A stretch of 5,241 bases of DNA from JBKECA01 sp047973435 (lineage in GTDB: Bacteria; Planctomycetota; Planctomycetia; Planctomycetales; Planctomycetaceae): NCBI GenBank assembly GCA_047973435.1, contig JBKECA010000466.1, forward strand, positions 1 through 5,241, in the 5' to 3' direction. The notes under the pieces are model-generated. The model saw only the letters and a list, made by a program, of their open reading frames with translations, had not been told where the DNA came from and searched no databases. Below, in pieces: positions 1 through 5,241 of this stretch. Position 1 is the first letter of the stretch. Every line of letters starts with the position of its first letter. Made by a program: the position numbers and the translations under genes.

Positions 1-1
1 C

Positions 2-274
2 CGGGCGATGATCGCCAATCCTCGCATCCTGATCCTCGACGAGGCGACCAGCAGCATCGACAGCGCGACCGAGGCGCGGCTGCAGGAGGCGTTGCAAATC
101 CTGATCGCCGGCCGCACCAGCTTCGTCGTCGCCCATCGCCTGAGCACGATCCGTCACGCCGACCAGGTGCTGGTGCTCGACCACGGCCACATCGTCGAAC
201 GAGGCCGCCACACCGAGCTGCTGGAAAAAGGGGGCACCTACGCCGCCCTCCACAACCGCTTCGTGCAGCATTGA
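2..274 (+). CDS. ABC transporter ATP-binding protein, C-terminal fragment (exporter type)
   Basis: This is the C-terminal end of the nucleotide-binding domain of an ABC transporter, which hydrolyses ATP at the inner face of the membrane to drive transport. The reading frame is open to the left edge, so the start, Walker A and signature motif lie outside the window. Visible motifs are 'RAMIANPRILILDEATSSID', with Walker B (LILDE, catalytic Glu at about 41-43), the D-loop (SSID, where SALD is more usual), and the H-loop 'VVAHRLSTIRHAD' with its switch histidine at about 134-136. The end, 'VLDHGHIVERGRHTELLEKGGTYAALHNRF', is typical of MsbA/MdlB-like exporters in which the membrane and ATPase domains are fused in one chain. 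That fusion is inferred from family resemblance, because the membrane part is not visible. The substrate cannot be told. The ATG at base 8 is internal, since the preceding Arg-Ala fits the family. No clear terminator hairpin follows the stop. Confidence 0.95.
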   Translation, partial: RAMIANPRILILDEATSSIDSATEARLQEALQILIAGRTSFVVAHRLSTIRHADQVLVLDHGHIVERGRHTELLEKGGTYAALHNRFVQH

Positions 275-868
275 CGGTTAGCGTGAGACTTTGTCGTCAT
301 CTGTCATTGGACCTCATCGCAACCCGCAATTGGGGACATGAGTGCAACCCTTTCGCTTTCGGGATGTCAATCGACGGTGAAAAAAGCGATCAATTGACGT
401 ACATCACGCTGCTGTCCCGTGTGGATCAGCCGGTTGACGAATCAAAGGACGGTCGTCGGTGAACTCTTCGCCGGCCCCGGTCCAACTGATTTTGCCGGTA
501 GGGGCGCCATCAGAGCGCCGATCGGCATAATTTCGCGAGAACTCCGCGACGTGAAACTGCAACATGTTCGCCCGTCGCTCCGCGTGACTCGGTTCTGGCA
601 TCCTACGTCGAACGGTCGACGAAGAAAGCGCGCGAACGAGTCGCCGCCGACCGACGAGGCACTCCAGACGGTGGCAACCCGACTTGCCCTGTCCGTCAAC
701 CAAGTGAGCAAAAACTGCGGACTTCGCTGGCTCGTCGACGTGAAAATAAGTATTTGATTGCAGTACGTCGCCGATATCAGTAAAGTATCGGTTCTGTCTA
801 TCGGTCGTATCTCCGACCATACCGCTCTGGTTTCGTATCCACTTCTTCTACACAGGCTGAGGTAAACT
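275..868. other. intergenic region without a supported gene
   Basis: Between the ABC transporter stop and the DUF1559 start there are about 590 bases. Frames of roughly 110 to 185 codons are open here on both strands and overlap each other, as expected by chance in GC-rich DNA. None has a recognisable domain, a good ribosome binding site or a protein-like composition. Their translations are rich in Arg, Ser and Pro, typical of out-of-frame reading. The right end must hold the promoter and leader of the DUF1559 gene. It contains the short inverted repeat CCGATA/TATCGG (771-776, 786-791) and a second TATCGGT copy (799-805). No tRNA or other RNA gene was seen. Confidence 0.6.
859..862 (+). promoter_or_regulatory. 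Shine-Dalgarno GAGG for the DUF1559 gene
   Basis: GAGG lies six bases before the ATG at 869. It supports that ATG as the start, and the translated N-terminus (basic residues, then the prepilin motif) agrees. It is the clearest ribosome binding site in the window; the lipoprotein and glcF starts have weak or no match. Confidence 0.6.
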
Positions 869-1849
869 ATGAGAATCAAGCGCGCTCGTCGATCAGCATT
901 TACGCTGATCGAACTACTCGTTGTGATCGCGATCATCGCCATCCTCGTGGCACTGCTGCTGCCCGCCGTGCAGCAGGTTCGGGAAGCCGCTCGCAAGTCG
1001 CAGTGTCAGGACCATTTGCACAATTTGGTCATCGCGATGCACAGCTACGAAGGGAGTTTCAAGGTCTACCCATACGCGAGTACGTTCAGCGATGCGTCCG
1101 GGGCGGATGAAACGAATCTGCGGGCCAACAAGCATGGTTGGTTCGAGATGATTCTGCCGTACATCGAGCAGAAGCCCTTTTACGACCAGATCAACTTCTC
1201 GATCTCGATCGATTCGGGAACGAATCTAACGCTGATCACAAAAGCACAGTTCGACCTTGCGGCTTGTCCCAGCAACTCCTACGCCGACACGCTGAAGCGG
1301 ATTGACGGAGGTAACTGGGCCGATTCGGGCGGACAGGAAGTGCAAGGGAGTATGTACCGTCCCGTCGGCGGTACGATGTGGACCGGTCAGACCAAAGATT
1401 GCTTGGCTCCGGTCACTTTTTGCTCCAACAATCAGGGCGGAGTCAACGGCGGTTGGACGTTACCCCATCGCAACAACGCGGCCGTTCGTGGAATGTTCGC
1501 CCGCGGGGTTACTAGATTTGGTCCGGCCAGCGTTCCAGACGGAACCAGCAACGTCTTCTTCCTGGGCGAACACAAGCCTCACTTCAATCCATTCGGATCT
1601 CTGTGGGCTTACAATGTCCCGATGTCGACCTTCTTCCTGAAACTGAATAGTTCCTTCCTGAAGACCCAAGAGTTGAACAAGACCGGCGGATCGTGGCCCG
1701 ACTCCACCGGCCACTCCAGCTACCATGCCGGTGGCGCTCAGTTTGTCATGGGTGACGGCAAGGTGACGTTCATCAGCGAAAACATCGATTACCAGGCGTA
1801 CTGCTACATGGGAGATCGCGACGACGGGAACCCCGTTCGCGTCCCGTGA
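869..1849 (+). CDS. DUF1559 domain protein with prepilin-type N-terminal methylation motif
   Basis: This 326-residue protein belongs to the planctomycete DUF1559 family, pseudopilin-like proteins present in many copies per genome whose exact role is unsettled. The basic N-terminus (MRIKRARRSA) is followed by the prepilin cleavage/methylation motif FTLIELLVV, with the conserved Glu at residue 15, and then by a hydrophobic helix to about residue 35 (ALLLPAVQQVREAARKSQC). The motif implies processing by a prepilin peptidase and membrane insertion with the C-terminal domain outside the cytoplasm. The body carries family hallmarks: 'WFEMILPYIEQ' (91-101), 'VPDGTSNVFFLGE' (222-234) and the C-terminal H-X9-DG motif (His286, Asp296-Gly297) before 'VTFISENIDYQAY'. 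Length is normal and no lesion is seen. The residue before the cleavage-site Phe is Ala10, not the usual Gly. A strong hairpin follows the stop, and a lipoprotein gene of a commonly paired type lies downstream. Confidence 0.95.
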   Translation: MRIKRARRSAFTLIELLVVIAIIAILVALLLPAVQQVREAARKSQCQDHLHNLVIAMHSYEGSFKVYPYASTFSDASGADETNLRANKHGWFEMILPYIEQKPFYDQINFSISIDSGTNLTLITKAQFDLAACPSNSYADTLKRIDGGNWADSGGQEVQGSMYRPVGGTMWTGQTKDCLAPVTFCSNNQGGVNGGWTLPHRNNAAVRGMFARGVTRFGPASVPDGTSNVFFLGEHKPHFNPFGSLWAYNVPMSTFFLKLNSSFLKTQELNKTGGSWPDSTGHSSYHAGGAQFVMGDGKVTFISENIDYQAYCYMGDRDDGNPVRVP

Positions 1850-1872
1850 ACACCTGAGGAAGCTTGCAATTC

Positions 1873-1902
1873 CCAGCACGTTGCCGTCCGGCAACGTGCT
1901 GG
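1873..1902 (+). terminator. strong hairpin, probable intrinsic terminator after the DUF1559 gene
   Basis: CCAGCACGTTGCC (1873-1885) and GGCAACGTGCTGG (1890-1902) form a perfect 13-bp stem closed by a 4-nt loop (1886-1889). It begins 23 bases after the stop codon at 1849. The downstream tract (ATTGTTTGAGTCTTTC) is T-rich but not a clean T run. This fits a rho-independent terminator, or a stem that partly terminates and protects the upstream mRNA. It separates the DUF1559 gene from the lipoprotein gene that starts 103 bases later. Confidence 0.8.
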
Positions 1903-2005
1903 ATTGTTTGAGTCTTTCACGAAAACTTGATGAATGTGGCTGACCGCTGAAATCGATCGTCATGTCGGCGACCGACTTTGATCGCTATTCCTAGGCACCG
2001 ATTAC

Positions 2006-2455
2006 ATGACCTTACGACTTCCACTACTCGCGCAACTCGGATTCCTGGCAGCCTCAGTTTTAATTGTGGGTTGTGGTGGATCAGGACTGGATGACGAGGG
2101 GCGGGTTGCCGCGTCTGGGACTGTCACTCTGGATTCCACGCCGCTCCCATCCGGTAGTGTCTCTTTCGTCGATTCGACCGGGGTTGTCGCCGGTGTCGGA
2201 GTGATCAAAGAGGGCAGCTACACGGTGAGCAAGAGCGCCGGCGTCTCCGGAATTCCGGCAGGCAAGTATCAGGTGCAGATCGAGTCCTGGAAGGTGGAAC
2301 CGGGAGCGGTCGACGCCAATGGAGAAATCGGCGGCCCGGGAGTTCCGGCGATTCCCGAAGCTTACATGAGCGTCAAAACGTCCAAGCTTGAAGCCGACAT
2401 CACTGATGGAGGCCAGAACGTGAACGACTTTGCTCTGAAGTCGGACGGTCCTTAA
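2006..2455 (+). CDS. small lipoprotein with carboxypeptidase-regulatory/transthyretin-like domain
   Basis: This is a 149-residue predicted lipoprotein. The N-terminus has one early Arg, a hydrophobic stretch (residues 5-21) and a lipobox LIVGC with the lipidated Cys at 23, followed by the Gly/Ser-rich 'GGSG'. The mature part reads 'AASGTVTLDSTPLPSGSVSF' (35-54) and then 'GIPAGKYQVQIES' (82-94). This pattern is seen in planctomycete small secreted proteins related to carboxypeptidase regulatory-like (transthyretin-like) beta-sandwich domains. It probably sits on a membrane facing the periplasm; no enzymatic residues are visible and the molecular function is unknown. The ATG at 2006 is chosen because it gives a complete signal peptide. 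Only a weak AGG (1993-1995) lies ten bases upstream. Genes of this type often follow DUF1559 genes, as here, but the hairpin at 1873-1902 means it may have its own promoter or depend on read-through. Confidence 0.88.
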   Translation: MTLRLPLLAQLGFLAASVLIVGCGGSGLDDEGRVAASGTVTLDSTPLPSGSVSFVDSTGVVAGVGVIKEGSYTVSKSAGVSGIPAGKYQVQIESWKVEPGAVDANGEIGGPGVPAIPEAYMSVKTSKLEADITDGGQNVNDFALKSDGP

Positions 2456-2505
2456 TCGATTGGACCGAATATTTGCTACAGCAGAAGCAACGTGGTCTAA
2501 TCGGG

Positions 2506-2531
2506 GAGGGGTGCGACTTACCGCCCCCCTC
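2506..2531 (+). terminator. GC-rich imperfect hairpin downstream of the lipoprotein gene
   Basis: GAGGGGTGCG (2506-2515) pairs with CGCCCCCCTC (2522-2531) with one mismatch (2512/2525) around a 6-nt loop. It lies 50 bases after the lipoprotein stop. No T run follows, so it is only a possible terminator. It also abuts the C-terminal end of the transposase remnant on the other strand, so it may instead belong to the decayed element. Confidence 0.35.
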
Positions 2532-2806
2532 GCGTACACAACGACGCGTTATCAAGTTCGACCCCATTCAGCCAATTGCCCTGCTTGGGCGTGAGCACAC
2601 ACTGCAGTTGGCTCAAGATGCGGGACGCATCGTCCGGCGCATGTCTGCGTACAATTAACCAATCCAGTGCCTATTGAGGTTGTCGCATACTATCGTGATC
2701 CGTTCAGCTTCCGCGTACTGCGAATGATCAACCAGCCACACCGGCTTTTCGGATAGCCTCTGAATCAGGACGCGGCAGCCAAGGCGTCGTGAGAAGTACG
2801 CCAACC
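2530..2806 (-). pseudogene. degenerate IS630-family transposase (DDE domain fragment)
   Basis: On the minus strand one frame reads 'WLVDHSQYAEAERITIVCDN' and then 'LNRHWIG' before a TAA at 2657-2655. This matches the IS630-type 'LVDxxYPEAERIxxVxDNLNTH' block, with the catalytic Asp of DNLN at 2684-2682. The stop sits where the family has Ser in 'GSLYEAF', and the frame continues as 'LYADM'. From about 2637 another frame carries on with 'PDDASRILSQLQCVLTPKQG' and 'NWLNGVELD'. This aligns with the family's 'PAEARRLAERLEIHYTPKHG' and 'SWLNMAEIE', and keeps the third acidic residue (Glu at 2559-2557). One lost base near 2638-2639 explains the frame change. Toward the N-terminus the likeness fades, perhaps through 'GWRTS' near 2806 after another shift. 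The helix-turn-helix part and first Asp are not found. It therefore cannot make active transposase. Terminal repeats were not identified and the outer limits are approximate. Confidence 0.82.
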
Positions 2807-3591
2807 GGTTCGGCCGGGCTGGGTCGACGATGTCCTGTTGGGGCTGATGGAGTGCTGGCAGGTTGATGGCGACCTGCGGGGGTGCCGATTGCACGGTGCG
2901 GCGACTGAGCCTACGGCCGGGGTCGGGACGGTCCATTCGGCGCGAGGACTTGTTCGTCCTCTCGGTCTCCAGATTTATCGGAGGAGACCAGGGCCAAACT
3001 GCACAGGGTTAGCGACAGCGTTCAGACGATGCGTTTCATGACTCGGTCTTCTCAGTTTTCATTTCAATAGGGTTGGCCAGTTCTCACCGACCTCTGCTCG
3101 ACGACCGCATGTCGCATGAAGGGACACGGTTTTCGAGAGGTCGCGGCATCGGGGTGGAATTGTCCGTAGACCGGCGCCATCAGCCGGCATTTCGGAGTGG
3201 TCGCATCTGCAAGCCGGCCGCGGCGAAAGACGGCGCGATCTTCTGTATCGTGTCGGCGGTGTGTGCTCAACGGCGTACGCTGACAATCTGGAGGTGGGCA
3301 GAACAGCTCCCGGTCAGAACAACGTTCCGATTCAGTCGCACCTCGGGGCGCTCCCTGTTCCCAAGCGGGGTCGCCGATTCGCCGCGAATAGCCTCCCGGA
3401 CGCTGTGACGGATCGTTTGACAAGGGCGAGCCTTGCGGTGGAGCGTCCGGGAAGCTGGTCTCCTTGTCCACTCGCGCTAAGGCAGTCACCCTGCAGTCGC
3501 CTTGGAGTCGCACTACTCGTCTGTGTTCATCGACGCCTGGATACATCACAATGTCAATCAGGGTTCAATCCGTCATCTGACTGTTCAAAGC
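2807..3591. other. gene-poor, probably decayed region upstream of glcF
   Basis: Apart from the possible broken signal-peptide frame at 2911-3039, no gene is supported here. Open frames exist on both strands: 161 codons at 3064-3549 minus, 111 codons at 3073-3408 plus, and 114 codons at 3261-3605 plus. They overlap one another, lack ribosome binding sites, and give Arg/Pro/Ser-rich translations without recognisable motifs. The stretch borders a dead transposase, so it may be remnant DNA of the same element or of a gene it disrupted. The right end must contain the glcF promoter, but no clear -35/-10 pair stands out. Confidence 0.5.
2911..3039 (-). pseudogene. possible broken signal-peptide ORF
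   Basis: Reading the minus strand from an ATG at 3039 gives MKRIV, a TGA at 3024-3022, and then TLSLTLCSLALVSSDKSGD and a short tail ending at TAG 2913-2911. If the TGA is read through (for example as Trp or Arg), the N-terminus is a convincing signal peptide: MKR, then a hydrophobic core of about 13 residues, then a polar region. The whole frame is only 43 codons and no homologue is recognised. It lies just upstream, on the same strand, of the transposase remnant, so it may be a truncated secreted-protein gene. It could equally be chance, since short hydrophobic frames are common. Confidence 0.25.
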
Positions 3592-5004
3592 ATGGCTGCC
3601 GTTGAAACATCCGTACCGACACATCAGGAGCACGGCCCGGCGGGGATTCCGTATGAGCGGTTCCTCGACTGCGTGCATTGCGGATTGTGCACGTCCGCCT
3701 GTCCGACGTATCTGGAGACCGGCAACGAGAACGATTCGCCTCGCGGGCGCATCTACCTGATGCGTGCGGTCACCGATGGTCGGATCGACTTGACGCCCAA
3801 CGTCACGCGGCATCTCGAACTCTGCCTCGACTGCCGCAGTTGCGAGACGGCCTGTCCTTCGGGAGTGCAGTACGGTCGCCTGATCGAGCCGTTCCGTGCC
3901 GGGATGGCGACCGGCGAAATCGCACCACATTCGGCTGGAACGGGGACAGGTTCCGCGCAGCCCTTGCCGCAACCGCAAGGCTGGTTTGAGCGCTTCATCC
4001 TGCACGGACTGTTTCCGTATCCCAGGAAGCTCCGCCGCAGCCTCGCACTGGCGCGCTGGACGCAGAAGCTGAGACTCGATCGCGCCGCGGAGGTGCTGGG
4101 GCTGACGAAGCTGTTGCCGGAAAAGCTGCGACGGATGCAACGACTGCTCCCGCGACTGGAGGCCCCGCTGCCGCCGCTGCCGGAGCATCTCCCCCCGCTC
4201 ACGGTCGACGGCCAACCGACGTCCGAGCCACCGCGCGCCCGCGTGATGCTCTTCCTCGGCTGTGTGGCGGACGCGATGTTCCGCAGCACGCACTGGGCCA
4301 CCGCCCGGGTGCTGCAGGCGAACGGCTGCGAAGTCATTGTCCCACGTACGCAGGCCTGCTGTGGCGCGATCCACTATCACAGCGGAGCCGCCGAGCCGGC
4401 GCTGCAGCTGGCCCGGCAGAACGCAGCTGCTGTGCCTAATAACATCGACGCTGTCATTATCAACGTCGCCGGCTGCGGGGCGATGCTCAAAGACTACGCA
4501 CACATCGCCGAAGAGAACGAGGCCGATCCCGCCACGGTCGCCAGCCTGTCGCAGTTCGCCAGTCAGGTGCGCGACATTTCGGAGTTCCTCGCGTCCCTCG
4601 GTCCCCGTCAGCCGCAGCACCGCGTCCCGTTGACGATCACCTATCACGATGCCTGTCATCTCTGCCACGCGCAAAAGGTTCGCGAACAACCCCGCCAGCT
4701 GCTGGCCATGATTCCGGGCTTGAAGCTTGTGCCGCTCGCGGAGTCCGACATCTGCTGCGGCGCCGCCGGGAGTTACAACCTGACAGAACCCGAGATGGCG
4801 GATCGGCTGGGAGCGCGGAAGGCCGGACATATCAAAGCGACGGGAGCAGACGCCGTCGTCACCGGCAACGCGGGCTGCTCACTGCAAATTCAAGCCGTGC
4901 TCCGCGATCAGGGGACCGGTCAAACGGTCCACCACCCAGTCGATCTGCTGGCCCGTGCCTACCTGGGAGAGGACTGGAAGACTCGGATTTCCGATCCGAA
5001 ATGA
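3592..5004 (+). CDS. glcF: glycolate oxidase iron-sulfur subunit GlcF
   Basis: GlcF is the electron-transferring subunit of the membrane-associated GlcDEF glycolate dehydrogenase, which oxidises glycolate to glyoxylate and passes electrons toward the quinone pool. The 470-residue protein has two 4Fe-4S motifs: CVHCGLCTSACP (Cys 27, 30, 33, 37) and CLDCRSCETACP (Cys 78, 81, 84, 88). A basic/Pro-rich linker follows, then two cysteine-rich CCG domains. The first has FLGC (Cys224), ACCGAIHYHSG (Cys256-257) and AGCG (Cys295). The second has YHDACH (Cys355), ICCGAAGSYN (Cys388-389) and GNAGCSLQI (Cys429). The 'DSPRGRIYLM' block is also typical. The ATG at 3592 is chosen because it leaves 26 residues before the first Cys, as in known GlcF proteins. 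The frame stays open upstream to a TTG at 3502, but that extension looks non-native. No good Shine-Dalgarno precedes either start. Partners glcD and glcE are not in the window. A related lactate-type oxidoreductase subunit (LutA/GlpC-like) is less likely given the domain order. Confidence 0.93.
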   Translation: MAAVETSVPTHQEHGPAGIPYERFLDCVHCGLCTSACPTYLETGNENDSPRGRIYLMRAVTDGRIDLTPNVTRHLELCLDCRSCETACPSGVQYGRLIEPFRAGMATGEIAPHSAGTGTGSAQPLPQPQGWFERFILHGLFPYPRKLRRSLALARWTQKLRLDRAAEVLGLTKLLPEKLRRMQRLLPRLEAPLPPLPEHLPPLTVDGQPTSEPPRARVMLFLGCVADAMFRSTHWATARVLQANGCEVIVPRTQACCGAIHYHSGAAEPALQLARQNAAAVPNNIDAVIINVAGCGAMLKDYAHIAEENEADPATVASLSQFASQVRDISEFLASLGPRQPQHRVPLTITYHDACHLCHAQKVREQPRQLLAMIPGLKLVPLAESDICCGAAGSYNLTEPEMADRLGARKAGHIKATGADAVVTGNAGCSLQIQAVLRDQGTGQTVHHPVDLLARAYLGEDWKTRISDPK

Positions 5005-5014
5005 CGTCGGCAAT

Positions 5015-5241
5015 TCAGTCGTAGAATTCGTTTGGTTCGGCCAGGAGTTCATCAAGGAGTGTTGAGTGTCCAAGCTCTTGGACCATTTTTCGAACCGTCC
5101 GATCTTCGTCGACGGTGAGAAGTCGCGCCAGCTCTTTGACGTCGCGACGACTCTTGGTGCTTCCCCGGCTGACCCAAATCAGTTTCGACAGCAACAAGTC
5201 CGTGCGGGCGACGATCGGCAGAATCAGCCCCGGCAGCACTT
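5015..5241 (-). CDS. C-terminal part of a nucleotidyltransferase-like (DUF6036/AbiEii-like) protein
   Basis: A minus-strand frame is open from the right edge to a TGA at 5017-5015, giving at least 75 codons. It reads 'LPIVARTDLLLSKLIWVSRG', then 'STKSRRDVKELARLL', and ends 'LLDELLAEPNEFYD'. The 'DLLLSKLIW ... S..RRDV..L' pattern resembles the C-terminal half of small nucleotidyltransferase-like proteins (DUF6036/AbiEii-toxin-like), common in Planctomycetota and cyanobacteria. The catalytic GS(X)nDxD part would lie upstream, outside the window, so activity cannot be judged. The family assignment rests on remembered similarity and is moderate. The GTG at 5239-5237 is probably internal, not the true start. 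The gene converges on glcF with 10 bp between stop codons and no hairpin between them. Confidence 0.6.
   Translation of the reverse strand, partial: VLPGLILPIVARTDLLLSKLIWVSRGSTKSRRDVKELARLLTVDEDRTVRKMVQELGHSTLLDELLAEPNEFYD

Noticed and set aside
366..398. GTCAAT...ATTGAC inverted repeat after the ABC transporter gene as a terminator
   Set aside because: The stem is only 6 bp with a long loop and no T tract, so it is not convincing as a terminator.
503..513. GGCGCCATCAG shared with 3173-3183, suggesting a dispersed repeat between the two gene-poor regions
   Set aside because: A few identical 11-mers are expected by chance in 5 kb, and the flanking similarity is weak and needs gaps.
404..820. 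138-codon minus-strand open frame, overlapped by a 112-codon plus-strand frame (419-757)
   Set aside because: Both are unrecognisable, overlap each other on opposite strands, have no ribosome binding site and give an Arg/Ser-rich composition typical of chance frames in GC-rich DNA.
1460..1963. 167-codon minus-strand open frame antisense to the DUF1559 gene
   Set aside because: It is a shadow of the well-supported DUF1559 coding region and runs through the terminator hairpin.
3502..3591. N-terminal extension of GlcF from a TTG at 3502
   Set aside because: It would add 30 residues not expected in the family; the ATG at 3592 gives the normal spacing to the first cysteine motif.
3565..4830. 421-codon open frame antisense to glcF
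   Set aside because: The plus strand carries an unmistakable GlcF with all its cysteine motifs. The antisense frame is open because of the codon bias of that gene and encodes nothing recognisable.

Overview
The window looks like a piece of a planctomycete chromosome. This is inferred from content: a DUF1559 protein with a prepilin-type N-terminus and an H-X9-DG C-terminal motif, followed by a small lipoprotein with a 'GTVTLDSTPLPSG ... GIPAGKYQV' core. That pairing is a hallmark of Planctomycetota. High GC, loose gene packing and weak Shine-Dalgarno sequences fit the same view. No species is claimed.

Layout from left to right: (1) bases 2-274 hold the C-terminal end of an exporter-type ABC ATPase whose start lies outside the window. 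(2) About 590 bp follow with no convincing gene. (3) 869-1849 encode the DUF1559 pseudopilin-like protein, followed at 1873-1902 by a perfect 13-bp stem with a 4-nt loop. (4) 2006-2455 encode the small lipoprotein, followed by an imperfect GC-rich hairpin. (5) About 2530-2806 on the minus strand is a decayed IS630-type transposase; its homology runs through one nonsense codon and then one frameshift. (6) About 785 bp follow without a recognisable gene, including a possible broken signal-peptide gene on the minus strand (2911-3039). (7) 3592-5004 encode GlcF, the iron-sulfur subunit of glycolate oxidase, with both 4Fe-4S motifs and both CCG domains intact. (8) 5015-5241 on the minus strand is the C-terminal part of a small protein resembling nucleotidyltransferase-like (DUF6036/AbiEii-like) proteins. 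It converges on glcF with only 10 bp between the stop codons.

The window does not show one coherent operon. The DUF1559 and lipoprotein genes form a plausible two-gene envelope module with a hairpin between them. glcF stands alone here: no glcD or glcE is visible, and its upstream side is decayed mobile DNA. I saw no CRISPR array, RNA gene or clear novel defence system. The best hidden signal is the broken transposase, which appears only when two minus-strand frames are joined.
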